Source of the DNA: an uncultured Lachnospiraceae bacterium
Lineage (GTDB): Bacteria > Bacillota > Clostridia > Lachnospirales > Lachnospiraceae
Length of the DNA: 46,293 nt
Direction: 5' to 3'
NCBI GenBank assembly: GCA_946558695.1
Contig: CAMNTQ010000026.1
Coordinates: 1-46,293 of the forward strand
Both the position numbers and the translations under genes were made by a program. This document shows, in pieces, positions 1-8,521 of this stretch (position 1 is its first letter; the number at the start of each line of letters is the position of its first letter). The notes beneath the pieces are model-generated. The model did no database searches. It was not told where the DNA came from and saw only the letters and a list, made by a program, of their open reading frames with translations.

Positions 1-54
1 GCTCCCTCTATGCCTTCTGTCTCTTCTGCTCCCTCTATGCCTTCTGTCTCTTCT
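1..54. repeat. 27-bp tandem repeat, two exact copies
   Basis: Positions 1-27 and 28-54 are identical and a diverged copy follows to about 90. The unit is a multiple of three, so it encodes a nine-residue Glu-rich repeat in the minus-strand secreted protein. Copy number outside the window is unknown. Confidence 0.85.
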
Positions 55-476
55 GTGTCTTCCGCTCCCGTTTTGCCTTCTGTCTCTTCCGTTTTTTCCT
101 GCGCAGATTCTTCCCCGGCATCATCCGCTTTCACGCCGCTATCCGTTTCGGTCCCTTCCCCGTCAAGGTTCTTTGGCCGCTCTGACAATGTTACATCAAG
201 AAGAAAGATCTCTCCGCACACCTTTGTCACCTCTTCTTCAACTTCGATCACCCGTATCCGCTTCTGCAGCTCCTCTCCCTCTGCGGACACCTCTTTTTCA
301 TCTGGAAGCGCCTTTTCTTCCTCTGCGGACATCTCTTCCTGCCCTGCCGCACCCTCATTGATCATATTCTCCTTTGGGATCTGCGGCTTTGCTGCATAAG
401 AAGACCCCGCCGGAACTGTCAGCGCCAGTAACACTGCCAGTATCCTTTTTACTGTCTTTCCTTTACTCAAACTCAT
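1..476 (-). CDS. secreted acidic repeat protein, partial (C-terminus beyond window)
   Basis: I do not recognise the family. The frame opens at ATG 476 and runs off the left edge (158 codons present). The N-terminus is a signal peptide: basic residues (KGKTVKR), a hydrophobic stretch (ILAVLLALTVPAG) and a likely cut after SSYA. The mature part is very rich in Glu, and from about residue 125 becomes near-repeats of E-E-T-E-G-(I/K)-(E/T)-G-A, which suggests a flexible linker or wall-spanning stalk. The start overlaps the end of the upstream lipoprotein gene by 14 bp, so the two are probably co-translated. An in-frame ATG at 488 is possible, but the GGGAGG lies directly against it, whereas it sits 12 nt before 476. 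Confidence 0.7.
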   Translation of the reverse strand, partial: MSLSKGKTVKRILAVLLALTVPAGSSYAAKPQIPKENMINEGAAGQEEMSAEEEKALPDEKEVSAEGEELQKRIRVIEVEEEVTKVCGEIFLLDVTLSERPKNLDGEGTETDSGVKADDAGEESAQEKTEETEGKTGAEDTEETEGIEGAEETEGIEG

Positions 477-1650
477 CGCCAAATTCATCCTCCCCCGGGA
501 AAAATTCGTCTTCTCCCAGAGTTTCAAAGCCTCCCTCAAAATATTCTTCCTGCTTTATCTCCTCATAATCTTTTGGAAGTTCATCCATCTTCGGGCAGTC
601 CTTTCCGCTCATAAAGTTCTTTGTCACAACCGTTTTTGTAACCGCCGCAAAATCATCGATGCCTTCTTCCCCGTCAAATTCCTCTCCTGCCTCCTCGGCG
701 TCTCCAGCCGTCTCTACCGGCTCCTCCATAGCATTCAGATCCGCTTCCAATGCCTTCTTAGCCTCTTCCTTTGACATTCCGTCTTTTATGCTCTGATGGA
801 TCATGTCCACTTTCCAATATTCGTTGTTAAAGTTCTCCACCGCCGCTTTCGACGCATCGTCTTGCGCGCCGCCGATGTTTGTCTCCGAACGGCTCTTGAG
901 CAGCGTCCGGTCTTTTGCGTCTATCCACACGGTAAGGACTGCCTCCACCGTCTTCTCCCCCACGCTCTGGTTGCTGGCTGTAATATAGTTATCAAGAATA
1001 TCTGAAAAGCCGTCAACAAGCTCTACCTCTTCTTCACTCCATTCATACTCCTCCAGCACGCTCTTTCTGGTCATCTCTTCAGCCAGTTCCTCACCGGTAT
1101 CATAAATCTCATCGGCAGTCACCTTAATTTTAACCGTCTTCACGCCGTTCAGCTCGTCTTCTCCTTCATTGTCAAACACAATATTGCTGTATCCCTTTTC
1201 CTCTGTATAAGCCGGGTTGAATTCATTAAGCCAATACTCATACTCGCTCTCATCGTCTCCCTCCAGCTCCTCTTTATAATGCTTCCACTTTCCGTCTGTC
1301 AGCCTGTCATTTATATAAACGCCGTATCCATCCTTCTCCTTCACATTAAAATAATAGTAGTCCGTCTCCTCTGACACATCCTCGGAGATCCGTTCCACAA
1401 TATTTTTCTTCGTATCGATGATACAGGTGTAAACTTCCTCGTCCTCTGTCTCATTATCATAGGAAGTAACGCTTTCTGTCTCAATGGCTTTCTTCGTCTC
1501 TTTCTCAAGCTTTTCAACCGCTTCTTGAAATATCTTCTTTGGATCATCTTCCTTCGTCACTTCTTTTTTGGATGGCGTTTTCCCGGAACATCCCAATATA
1601 GCTGCGGTTACCGCCGTCAATAAAATAAGAACGCCTAATCTTTTTCTCAT
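463..1650 (-). CDS. acidic lipoprotein of unknown function
   Basis: A predicted surface lipoprotein of about 395 residues. The N-terminus MRKRLGVLILL...AAILGC is a type II signal peptide with lipobox Cys21, so the mature protein is anchored to the outer face of the membrane. The rest is strongly acidic, with no motif I can name; the C-terminal 35 residues are mostly Glu, Asp, Gly and Phe. Start: two adjacent ATGs follow AAAGGAGGAC; the second (1650) has the better spacing. It overlaps the next, secreted-repeat gene by 14 bp, which suggests a two-gene envelope operon. Its length and lack of enzyme motifs are compatible with lipid- or ligand-binding lipoproteins, but that is only a guess. Confidence 0.8.
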   Translation of the reverse strand: MRKRLGVLILLTAVTAAILGCSGKTPSKKEVTKEDDPKKIFQEAVEKLEKETKKAIETESVTSYDNETEDEEVYTCIIDTKKNIVERISEDVSEETDYYYFNVKEKDGYGVYINDRLTDGKWKHYKEELEGDDESEYEYWLNEFNPAYTEEKGYSNIVFDNEGEDELNGVKTVKIKVTADEIYDTGEELAEEMTRKSVLEEYEWSEEEVELVDGFSDILDNYITASNQSVGEKTVEAVLTVWIDAKDRTLLKSRSETNIGGAQDDASKAAVENFNNEYWKVDMIHQSIKDGMSKEEAKKALEADLNAMEEPVETAGDAEEAGEEFDGEEGIDDFAAVTKTVVTKNFMSGKDCPKMDELPKDYEEIKQEEYFEGGFETLGEDEFFPGEDEFGDEFE

Positions 1651-1704
1651 CATGTCCTCCTTTATATGCTTTATTAAAATCTATTGTAAAAATATTCCCG
1701 CTTT

Positions 1705-1733
1705 ACATTACCACATCCCTTATTTTTCTACAA
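1705..1733 (-). promoter_or_regulatory. putative sigma-A promoter of the lipoprotein operon
   Basis: On the minus strand TTGTAG (1728-1733), a 17-bp spacer and TAATGT (1705-1710), preceded by TG in the extended -10 position. It lies about 55 bp upstream of the lipoprotein start. Confidence 0.45.
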
Positions 1734-1789
1734 CAGATTATAGCATAAAATGGAAATGTTAAAACAAAATTAAGTATTTAGAAATTTTT

Positions 1790-1825
1790 AATAACGAAAA
1801 GGGACCGGCGTTCTGCGCCAGTCCC
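1790..1825 (-). terminator. intrinsic terminator after the LytTR regulator gene
   Basis: GGGAC-T-GGCG pairs with CGCC-G-GTCCC (1801-1825, one mismatch). On the minus strand it is followed by TTTTCGTTATT. It lies 30 bp beyond the regulator stop codon. Confidence 0.8.
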
Positions 1826-1855
1826 GTCCAAGGTTTCATTATTCAGTTTTTCAGC

Positions 1856-2572
1856 CTAAAAATACTGCTTTGACCATACAAAGAACCGTTCCCTTGTCTC
1901 ATTCAACTTATACCTGCTGATTGGGATAATACTCTCATCATTCAGCACAAAATCTGTTCTGGTAAATTCCCGTACGGCCATAAAGTTTACGATGAAGCTG
2001 TTGTGACAACGCACGAAGATAACCGGATTCAGTTTCTTCTCCAACTCGGACAATTTTTCTGAGATGTCTATCGTGTCTTTTTTGCAATGTATCCGGGTGG
2101 TCCGCCCATTTCGCTCGATATACAGAATCTCTTCTTCTCTGATAATGAGTTCTTTCCCTTTTGCATGTATATGAACAAAACCTCTGTTACGTCTTGCAAT
2201 CTCAGAATGCAGTCTGGAAAAAATACCTACAAGACTCTGCCCCAACTCTTCTTTTTTCGCAAAATATAACTGCCTTGCATCATATACTTCCGTAGCATAA
2301 TCCGTATATCCTGTCAGGAATACGATCGCTACCCGCGGAGCAAGAATGTTAATCTTCTTCGCAACGTCAATCCCGTCAACACTCTCCCCAACGCGGATAT
2401 CAAGAAAAACCACATCCAAATCCTGATGTTCCTCAACAAATTTCAAAAGTTTCGGTTCTTCAAAGATTGTTTCAATTTGAAAAGACATCTGGTTCTTATG
2501 AGCATACTGTTCCAATATCTTCCTAGTTCTCTCACCGCTCCGTCTTTCATCAAAAACTACGATTTGAAACAT
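1856..2572 (-). CDS. LytTR-family response regulator, orphan
   Basis: A 238-residue DNA-binding response regulator. Residues 1-120 form a receiver domain with the phospho-acceptor Asp58 in VVFLDIR; the N-terminal acidic pocket is reduced to FDER, where the family usually has two Asp. The conserved Lys is present in YFAKKEE. Residues about 135-235 form a LytTR domain (IEEEILYIERNGRTTRIH, FVRCHNSFIVN, ISRYK), which binds direct-repeat operators through beta strands. No histidine kinase lies next to it; such regulators usually pair with quorum-sensing AgrC-like kinases, so its input is unknown. The start follows GGGGAG with 6-nt spacing. Confidence 0.93.
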   Translation of the reverse strand: MFQIVVFDERRSGERTRKILEQYAHKNQMSFQIETIFEEPKLLKFVEEHQDLDVVFLDIRVGESVDGIDVAKKINILAPRVAIVFLTGYTDYATEVYDARQLYFAKKEELGQSLVGIFSRLHSEIARRNRGFVHIHAKGKELIIREEEILYIERNGRTTRIHCKKDTIDISEKLSELEKKLNPVIFVRCHNSFIVNFMAVREFTRTDFVLNDESIIPISRYKLNETRERFFVWSKQYF

Positions 2573-2605
2573 ATTGTTCTCCCCATTTCTAATTGTCTTA
2601 TCTCT

Positions 2606-2634
2606 ATTCTATAGATATAACAGAAAAAAATCAA
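2606..2634 (-). promoter_or_regulatory. putative sigma-A promoter of the LytTR regulator
   Basis: Minus strand TTGATT (2629-2634), 17-bp spacer, TAGAAT (2606-2611), about 34 bp before the start codon. Confidence 0.5.
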
Positions 2635-2701
2635 TCTCAACAACTTATTTTGCAAAACTATCATAGTTAATGCTATAAATGGTAACATATTCCGCATATA
2701 A

Positions 2702-2740
2702 ATGAAGAGACCTGAAAATATCCTTTCAGGCCCCTCTTTT
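2702..2740 (-). terminator. terminator-like hairpin after parC
   Basis: GAGGGGCCTGAAA pairs with TTTCAGGTCTCTTC directly after the parC stop. The minus-strand T tract is weak (TTCATTTATA), while the plus strand shows CTCTTTTT, so it may work in both directions. Confidence 0.6.
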
Positions 2741-4980
2741 TATCCTCTCGGCTTTGTACCCATACCGTCTCTTTTCGCCGTCTTCAGACGGTTCAACAAA
2801 ATCTCTTTCTCTCCATATGCCGCTTTACATTCCATGCTTTCCTCAAACAGATGCACCTTAAAAAGTTCATCTTTCTTTTTCAGTCTGATCCCCCGCACAC
2901 CGACAGCGCCCTTTTTCTTCTCCGGCACTTCCGCCGCCGGAAAACGTAAGAAATATCCGTCCTTCGACTGCAGCACAACCTGCTGGTTATCCGTAATCAC
3001 ATCGACCGCCGCCACCTCGTCCTCCTCCGAAAGCTTTGTCGCTGCGATGGTACGCTTTGAAACCTGAAATTCGGTCCCTTCCACTTTCTTTAGCATTCCC
3101 TGCTTTGTGGCAAAAAGAAGTCTCGCAAACCGAAGCTGCTCCGCGTCGCAAAGATAGATGATCTGCTCTTTCGTGCTGTCATAATTGCTCACATTATCGA
3201 TCGGAATACCCTTATCCCGAAACTTTCCGAACGGAAGGTCTAAGATCTTGACCTGATGCATCTTTCCCGTGTTCGTGAACACGCACAGCTTCCCGGTGTT
3301 CATGCAGCTCAATCTGTACTTATTCTCCGAGTCGGCCGCCTCCTTATTCCGCTCATAGGCAGCAGTATCTATTGTCTTCGCATATCCGAAACGATCCATC
3401 AGAAATACGATTTCCTGCTCTTCGATTTTCTTTTCTTCATAGACCGCTTCCTCAGCGTTCTCAACCGCCGTCCGGCGTTTTCTTCCGTATTCCTTCTTTA
3501 TCCTGTCAAGATCCGCGATGATGACATTCGCCATGGAATCATAGTTATTCAGAATATCCTCGTATTTTGCAATATGCGCTAATGTTTCTTCATGCTCCTT
3601 CATAAGCGCTTCTATCTCAAGGCCGATCAGCTTATAAAGACGCATGTCCAAGATCGCCTGCGCCTGTCGGTCCGTAAACCGAAGCATTGCCGCCATCTTC
3701 TTTGAGATGCCGGACTTGAACTTAATATTCTCTGTCTTTCCTTCCGTCAGACATGCCTTTGCGTCCTTCACCGACCGACTTCCCCTGAGGATCTCAATGA
3801 TCAGGTCGATGACGTCGCAGGCTTTCATAAGACCTTCCTGAATCTCTTTCTTGTCCTGTTCTTTTCTAAGGAGCGTCTTATATTTTCTCGTCGCCAGCTC
3901 AAACTGGAAATCCACATGATGCTCGATGATCTTCTTAAGCCCCATCGTCTCCGGCCTTCCGCCCGCAACTGCCAGCATATTCACTCCGAAGGTATCTTCA
4001 AGACGGGTCTTTTTATAGAGCATATTCGTAAGATTTAAAACATCCGCGCCGCGCTTCAATTCGATCACAATGCGGATTCCCTCTTTGGAGGACATGTTGG
4101 AAATATCTACGATGTCAGAAGTCTTCTTCGTCTCCGCAAGGGCATAGACATCGTTCAAGAATTTCCCGATTCCGGCGCCGATCATCGTATAAGGTATCTC
4201 AGAGATGACAAGACGCTTCTTTCCGCCTTTCATCTCCTCCACATCTACCTTCCCGCGTATCTTGATCTTACCCGTTCCGCTCTCATAGATACTGAGAAGA
4301 TCATCTTTGTTCACCACGATTCCCCCTGTAGGGAAATCCGGCCCCTTGATGTATTTCATCAGCTGCTTTGTGCTGATCTCGTCATTCTTCATATATGCCT
4401 TGACCGCATCAATGACTTCACACAGGTTGTGCGTCGGAATACTGGTGGCCATACCGACGGCAATTCCCTCCGCGCCGTTGATCAGGAGATTGGGAATCCT
4501 TACCGGAAGCACCTCCGGCTCCTCCTCCGTCTCATCAAAGTTCGGCAGGAAATTGATGATGTCCTTATCCAGATCCGCCAGATAGACATCCTGCGTAAGA
4601 CGCGCAAGACGCGCCTCCGTATAACGCATGGCAGCCGCCCCGTCCCCCTCGATCGAGCCGAAATTCCCGTGGCCGTCTACCAGTACCATTCCCTTTTTAA
4701 ACTCCTGCGCCATGACGACCAGCGCTTCATAGATCGAGCTGTCCCCGTGGGGGTGATACTTACCCATCGTATCGCCCACGATACGCGCACATTTTCGGTA
4801 AGGCTTATCATACCGGATGCCAAGCTCATGCATATCATAAAGCGTACGCCGCTGCACAGGCTTAAGGCCGTCCCGCACATCCGGCAGCGCCCTCGCGATG
4901 ATCACGCTCATAGCATAGTCTATATATGATTTTTTCATTACCTCCGAATACTCGGTTCTGATAATCTGTGAATCCTGCAT
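2740..4980 (-). CDS. parC: topoisomerase IV subunit A (GyrA/ParC family)
   Basis: The DNA-cutting and rejoining subunit of a type IIA topoisomerase, which decatenates daughter chromosomes together with the ParE-like partner just upstream (34-bp gap). The catalytic Tyr is Tyr120 (AAAMRYTEARL). The quinolone region reads HPHGDSSIYE, with Ser81 and Glu85 at the positions of E. coli GyrA Ser83 and Asp87, so the two classical resistance positions are not changed. At 746 residues it is shorter than clostridial GyrA, and the C-terminal beta-pinwheel region has no QRRGGKG GyrA box, which is why I call it ParC and not gyrase. The start follows AAGGAG with 8-nt spacing. A second gyrase set elsewhere in the genome is expected. 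Confidence 0.92.
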   Translation of the reverse strand: MQDSQIIRTEYSEVMKKSYIDYAMSVIIARALPDVRDGLKPVQRRTLYDMHELGIRYDKPYRKCARIVGDTMGKYHPHGDSSIYEALVVMAQEFKKGMVLVDGHGNFGSIEGDGAAAMRYTEARLARLTQDVYLADLDKDIINFLPNFDETEEEPEVLPVRIPNLLINGAEGIAVGMATSIPTHNLCEVIDAVKAYMKNDEISTKQLMKYIKGPDFPTGGIVVNKDDLLSIYESGTGKIKIRGKVDVEEMKGGKKRLVISEIPYTMIGAGIGKFLNDVYALAETKKTSDIVDISNMSSKEGIRIVIELKRGADVLNLTNMLYKKTRLEDTFGVNMLAVAGGRPETMGLKKIIEHHVDFQFELATRKYKTLLRKEQDKKEIQEGLMKACDVIDLIIEILRGSRSVKDAKACLTEGKTENIKFKSGISKKMAAMLRFTDRQAQAILDMRLYKLIGLEIEALMKEHEETLAHIAKYEDILNNYDSMANVIIADLDRIKKEYGRKRRTAVENAEEAVYEEKKIEEQEIVFLMDRFGYAKTIDTAAYERNKEAADSENKYRLSCMNTGKLCVFTNTGKMHQVKILDLPFGKFRDKGIPIDNVSNYDSTKEQIIYLCDAEQLRFARLLFATKQGMLKKVEGTEFQVSKRTIAATKLSEEDEVAAVDVITDNQQVVLQSKDGYFLRFPAAEVPEKKKGAVGVRGIRLKKKDELFKVHLFEESMECKAAYGEKEILLNRLKTAKRDGMGTKPRG

Positions 4981-5014
4981 CTTCTTTTCTCCTTAATCAG
5001 GCAGAGTTATGCCG

Positions 5015-6937
5015 CTAAATATCCAACTCCGCCTCCGTCGCATTTTCATAAATAAACGTACGTCTCGGCGGAACCTCCGTCCCCATCAGCATCTCCGTAA
5101 CGCCTGACGCCATCCTTGCGTCCTCGATCTCAACAAGCTTAAGAAGTCTCGTTTCCGGGTTCAGCGTCGTATCCCAGAGCTGCTCTGCGTCCATCTCTCC
5201 AAGACCTTTGTACCGCTGCAGGGTAAATGGTCCGTCGTGGCTCTTTCTGTATCGCTCCAATGCCTTGTCATCGTAGAGATATTCTTCCTCGCCCTTCTTC
5301 GGCATGGCCTTATAGAGCGGGGGCATGGCGATGTACACATGCCCCTCGTAGATCAGCTCCGGCATGAAACGGTAGAACAGAGTCAGAAGCAGCGTGGAAA
5401 TATGTGCGCCGTCCACATCTGCATCCGCCATAATGATGATCTTGTCATAGCGGAGCTTGCTGATATCAAAATCATTGCCGTACCCTTCCGAGAAACCGCA
5501 GCCGAACGCATTGATCATCGTCTTAATCTCCGCATTGGCAAGCACTTTATCGATACTCGCCTTCTCCACATTCAGAATCTTCCCGCGGATCGGAAGAATC
5601 GCCTGATACATCCGGTCTCTGGCGGTCTTTGCCGAACCTCCCGCCGAGTCTCCCTCCACGATAAAAATCTCACATTTTTCGGCATCCCGGCTCTCGCAGT
5701 TCGCAAGCTTGCCGTTGCTGTCAAAAGAATATTTCTGCTTCGTAAGAAGATTCGTCTTTGCCCTCTCTTCGGTCTTTCGGATCTTCGCCGCTTTCTCCGC
5801 ACAGCCGATCACTTTCTTCAGACTCTCGAGATTCCGGTCAAAATAACGGACAATCTCCTCCCCCGTCACTTTGCTGACAGCCTTCGCCGCATCCGGATTG
5901 TCGAGCTTCGTCTTCGTCTGCCCCTCAAATCTGGGATCCGGATGCTTGATCGAGATAATGGCCGTCATGCCGTTTCTCACATCCGCTCCCGTAAAATTCG
6001 CATCCTTTTCCTTCAATACCCCGATCTCTCTGGCATACTGGTTGATGGCCGAAGTAAATGTAGTCTTAAAACCGGTCAGATGGGTGCCCCCCTCGCCATT
6101 GTAAATATTGTTGCAGAATCCAAGCACATTTTCATGGAACTCATTGACATACTGAAATGCCGCTTCCACCTCGATTCCATCCGACTCGCCTTTATAATAA
6201 ACCGGTTCGTGCACCGGCTCTTTCTTAGAATTCAGTTCTCTGATAAACCCGAGAATCCCGTCCGGCTCGTGATAAACGATTCTTTCCCGCTTGTCCCCCC
6301 GAAGATCTTCAAAGATAATCGTAAGTCTTGGATTCAAATACGTTGTCTCGTGCATACGGCTCTTGACTTCTTCTGCCCGAAACTTCGTCTTTTCAAATAT
6401 CGTATCGTCCGGCAGGAAATTAATCTTCGTCCCCGTCTTCTTCGTCTTTCCGATCACCGGGAGCATTCCGCCTTCAAGCTCAATTACCGGAATCCCCCGC
6501 TCATAACGGTCATGGTGGATCTCTCCGCCCCGGCTTACCTGCACATCCATATAGGCGGACAGTGCATTGACAACCGAGGATCCTACTCCGTGAAGTCCTC
6601 CGCTGGTCTTATACGCAGAGTCGTCAAACTTTCCTCCGGCATGAAGCGTCGTATACACAACCCGCTCCGCGGACACTCCCTTTGCGTGGAGATCTACCGG
6701 CACGCCGCGCCCGTTATCAGAGACTGTCGCCGATCCGTCTTTCTCCAGAGTCACCCTGATCTCACTGCAAAAACCCGCCAAATGCTCATCCACCGCATTG
6801 TCTACAATCTCATAAATCAGATGGTTCAGTCCCTTCGTGGACACGCTTCCTATATACATGCCGGGGCGCTTCCTGACCGCCTCCAAGCCCTCTAACACCG
6901 CGATGCTGCCTGCATCATATGTATCTCTTTTCGCCAT
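5015..6937 (-). CDS. parE: topoisomerase IV subunit B (GyrB/ParE family)
   Basis: The ATPase subunit of the same topoisomerase. The GHKL ATPase is at residues about 10-220 (EIVDNAVDEHLAG, DNGRGVPVD, GGLHGVGSSVVNALS), then the transducer domain, then Toprim with EGDSAGGSAK near residue 430 and the metal-binding DADVDGAHI, and the C-terminal motif LQRYKGLGEMD. About 640 residues is normal for Gram-positive ParE and GyrB. An ATG at 6946 is possible, but AAAGGG lies 1 nt before it and 10 nt before 6937, so I prefer 6937 (MAKRD). It is first in a two-gene operon with parC. GyrB cannot be ruled out from this subunit alone; the partner decides. Confidence 0.92.
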   Translation of the reverse strand: MAKRDTYDAGSIAVLEGLEAVRKRPGMYIGSVSTKGLNHLIYEIVDNAVDEHLAGFCSEIRVTLEKDGSATVSDNGRGVPVDLHAKGVSAERVVYTTLHAGGKFDDSAYKTSGGLHGVGSSVVNALSAYMDVQVSRGGEIHHDRYERGIPVIELEGGMLPVIGKTKKTGTKINFLPDDTIFEKTKFRAEEVKSRMHETTYLNPRLTIIFEDLRGDKRERIVYHEPDGILGFIRELNSKKEPVHEPVYYKGESDGIEVEAAFQYVNEFHENVLGFCNNIYNGEGGTHLTGFKTTFTSAINQYAREIGVLKEKDANFTGADVRNGMTAIISIKHPDPRFEGQTKTKLDNPDAAKAVSKVTGEEIVRYFDRNLESLKKVIGCAEKAAKIRKTEERAKTNLLTKQKYSFDSNGKLANCESRDAEKCEIFIVEGDSAGGSAKTARDRMYQAILPIRGKILNVEKASIDKVLANAEIKTMINAFGCGFSEGYGNDFDISKLRYDKIIIMADADVDGAHISTLLLTLFYRFMPELIYEGHVYIAMPPLYKAMPKKGEEEYLYDDKALERYRKSHDGPFTLQRYKGLGEMDAEQLWDTTLNPETRLLKLVEIEDARMASGVTEMLMGTEVPPRRTFIYENATEAELDI

Positions 6938-6977
6938 TTCCAACATACCCTTTCACGCACTTATCCATACTTTGTCT

Positions 6978-7006
6978 ATATTAGCACAAAATCTAGTAGT
7001 GCGCAA
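6978..7006 (-). promoter_or_regulatory. putative promoter of parE-parC
   Basis: Minus strand TTGCGC (7001-7006), 17-bp spacer, TAATAT (6978-6983) with an extended -10 TG. It sits right beside the 7018-7115 fold-back repeat. Confidence 0.45.
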
Positions 7007-7017
7007 ACATTTTTTTT

Positions 7018-7115
7018 GGGATTCACACTACATGGTGTGTTCCGTGTTACTCTTACAGGTCTGCGCATTTAGTGCGCAAGACCGTAAGAAAGTGATTCAG
7101 GTGTGAGCAAATCCC
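7018..7115. repeat. intergenic fold-back element (about 98 bp)
   Basis: The outer ends GGGATT (7018) and AATCCC (7115) pair, with related CACAC/GTGTG next to them. The inner arms 7051-7067 and 7073-7089 pair almost perfectly around the loop TTTAG. No coding frame is supported. It lies between spoIIP and parE. Confidence 0.65.
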
Positions 7116-7183
7116 ATTCGCGGAGCGAATTTTAAATGGATTTGCAAATGTTACTGTGAACGGAGTGAACAGCAACTGTTCCG
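7116..7183. repeat. GC-rich short-hairpin repeat block
   Basis: Contains ATTCGC-GGA-GCGAAT and GTTACTGT...ACAGCAAC. The words GCGAATGGCGTGAGAGCGAAC near 9850 are a looser relative, so this looks like a member of a dispersed intergenic family. It could also serve as the spoIIP 3' end; no T tract is seen. Confidence 0.4.
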
Positions 7184-8374
7184 TCATTTATTTACACATT
7201 CGTTCAATACTTTTGCAAGAGCCTCCATGGCATTTCTCATCTCCTCCACCGTATTCGTCTGTGCCCCGGCTTCGATCAGGAGAGACTTTGGCTTCAGATG
7301 CAGATTATACCGATAGCTCTTAAGGTAAATATGTCTTGTAAATCCCGGATAGAGCTTTGCAGCCGCAATCTGCATCTGCAGGGAAAATGCCAGATTGTCT
7401 TCTATGTACGGATTGTGAAGATATGCAATGTCACCGTTGGCCTTTGTACGGCTCATACCGTTAAAGAACATAATCTGCGCCGTCTGCTTCCCGTTGATAT
7501 CTGTCACCAGATGCGTGGAACTTCCTACTCCGTCCCGGTGAAGGTCTATCACAACTTCAATGCTGGGATTCGCTTTTAAAATCTTCGTCACCTGCTTCTC
7601 TGCCAGCTGGTATGCCTTGCTCCGGTCCATCTCCCCGTCGATCAGATCATACACCCCTTCGTGATGAATGGTCTCAATTCCATATGTATCATTCAAAATC
7701 GTTGAAAGATAAGCGCCCATACCCATAATCGTTGTATTCGGATCCCCTTTTTTAGAATCTTTGAAATCCTCCTGCGAATGGGTGTGGTAGATCAGCACCT
7801 TCGGCCCCTTCTTCTTTTTGTCAAGTTTCATACTCTTTGCCAGAAGTTTGTTTGCATCCAGATCTTTTGCGCTGACCGACGTAGTGCCGTCAACCGTGTA
7901 AAAATTGCTGACAAGATACTCGAAGTCCGAAAGCTTCTCTTTCGATGTATCTACCTGTTTCGCCGTTTCCTTTGGCACCTGCTTTTTCTCGGCTTCGGCC
8001 GTCTCATCCTCAATCAGATTTCCATTCTCATCCACCGCGTTCTCATCATTGGCCTGCTGCTTAAGAATCATCTCATAGGTGGCGCTGTCTTCCACTTCCA
8101 TGTCTAAGGGAGCCGTCTCTGAGACATAAGTACCGAGCGGAAGCAGACAGGCAGCGCATTCTGTCACCCACTGCTTCGGAAGGGGGCCTCCCCCTTCCGA
8201 AGCATACGAAAACTCAGGCAGATAAGTCTTTTCCGCCTGACGCAAAAAGACACTGCCCAGATACATTTCCATCTCATCAGAAATTCCGATATTCATATGG
8301 ATTCCCATGTATAAAACAAATACACACAGAAAAATAATAAGCAATACCTGACTGATCCTTTTTCTCTGATTCAC
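7184..8374 (-). CDS. spoIIP: stage II sporulation protein P (engulfment peptidoglycan hydrolase)
   Basis: A membrane-anchored cell-wall amidase/endopeptidase that works with SpoIID and SpoIIM when the mother cell engulfs the forespore. One N-terminal membrane anchor (residues about 9-27, VLLIIFLCVFVLYMG), a variable acidic/Lys linker (residues about 110-190), then the catalytic domain with KVLIYHTHSQE and VVIDLHRDG, which supply the metal-binding His and acidic residues of the family, and a closing LLIEAGAQTNT. 396 residues is normal. It starts at GTG, 8 nt after AAGGAG. It lies next to gpr, the usual clostridial order, although a 328-bp repeat-filled gap separates them. Confidence 0.95.
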   Translation of the reverse strand: MNQRKRISQVLLIIFLCVFVLYMGIHMNIGISDEMEMYLGSVFLRQAEKTYLPEFSYASEGGGPLPKQWVTECAACLLPLGTYVSETAPLDMEVEDSATYEMILKQQANDENAVDENGNLIEDETAEAEKKQVPKETAKQVDTSKEKLSDFEYLVSNFYTVDGTTSVSAKDLDANKLLAKSMKLDKKKKGPKVLIYHTHSQEDFKDSKKGDPNTTIMGMGAYLSTILNDTYGIETIHHEGVYDLIDGEMDRSKAYQLAEKQVTKILKANPSIEVVIDLHRDGVGSSTHLVTDINGKQTAQIMFFNGMSRTKANGDIAYLHNPYIEDNLAFSLQMQIAAAKLYPGFTRHIYLKSYRYNLHLKPKSLLIEAGAQTNTVEEMRNAMEALAKVLNECVNK

Positions 8375-8466
8375 TATCCACGCTCCTTACTACGCTTCGC
8401 TCCTCTTCCGGCGGTTATGATACTTACCGATTTCTTCACACTTCGTGCTCCTTTTTCATGTTTTGC

Positions 8467-8521
8467 GGGATTCAAGGTCATACGCTTTCATGCAAGCATG
8501 GAGCGTATGACTTTGAATCCC
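8467..8521. repeat. 20-bp inverted repeat, long hairpin
   Basis: Positions 8467-8486 pair with 8502-8521 with a single G/T difference and a 15-nt loop that itself contains CATGCAAGCATG. There is no T tract on either side, so it is not an obvious terminator. Confidence 0.8.

Noticed and set aside
5237-6895. A 552-codon open frame on the plus strand
   Set aside because: It lies fully antisense to parE, whose sequence matches its family end to end. The antisense translation has no recognisable domain and no good ribosome site.
2740-6937. DNA gyrase (gyrA/gyrB)
   Set aside because: The A subunit lacks the GyrA box and is short, and the B-A pair is not near dnaA or recF; topoisomerase IV fits better.
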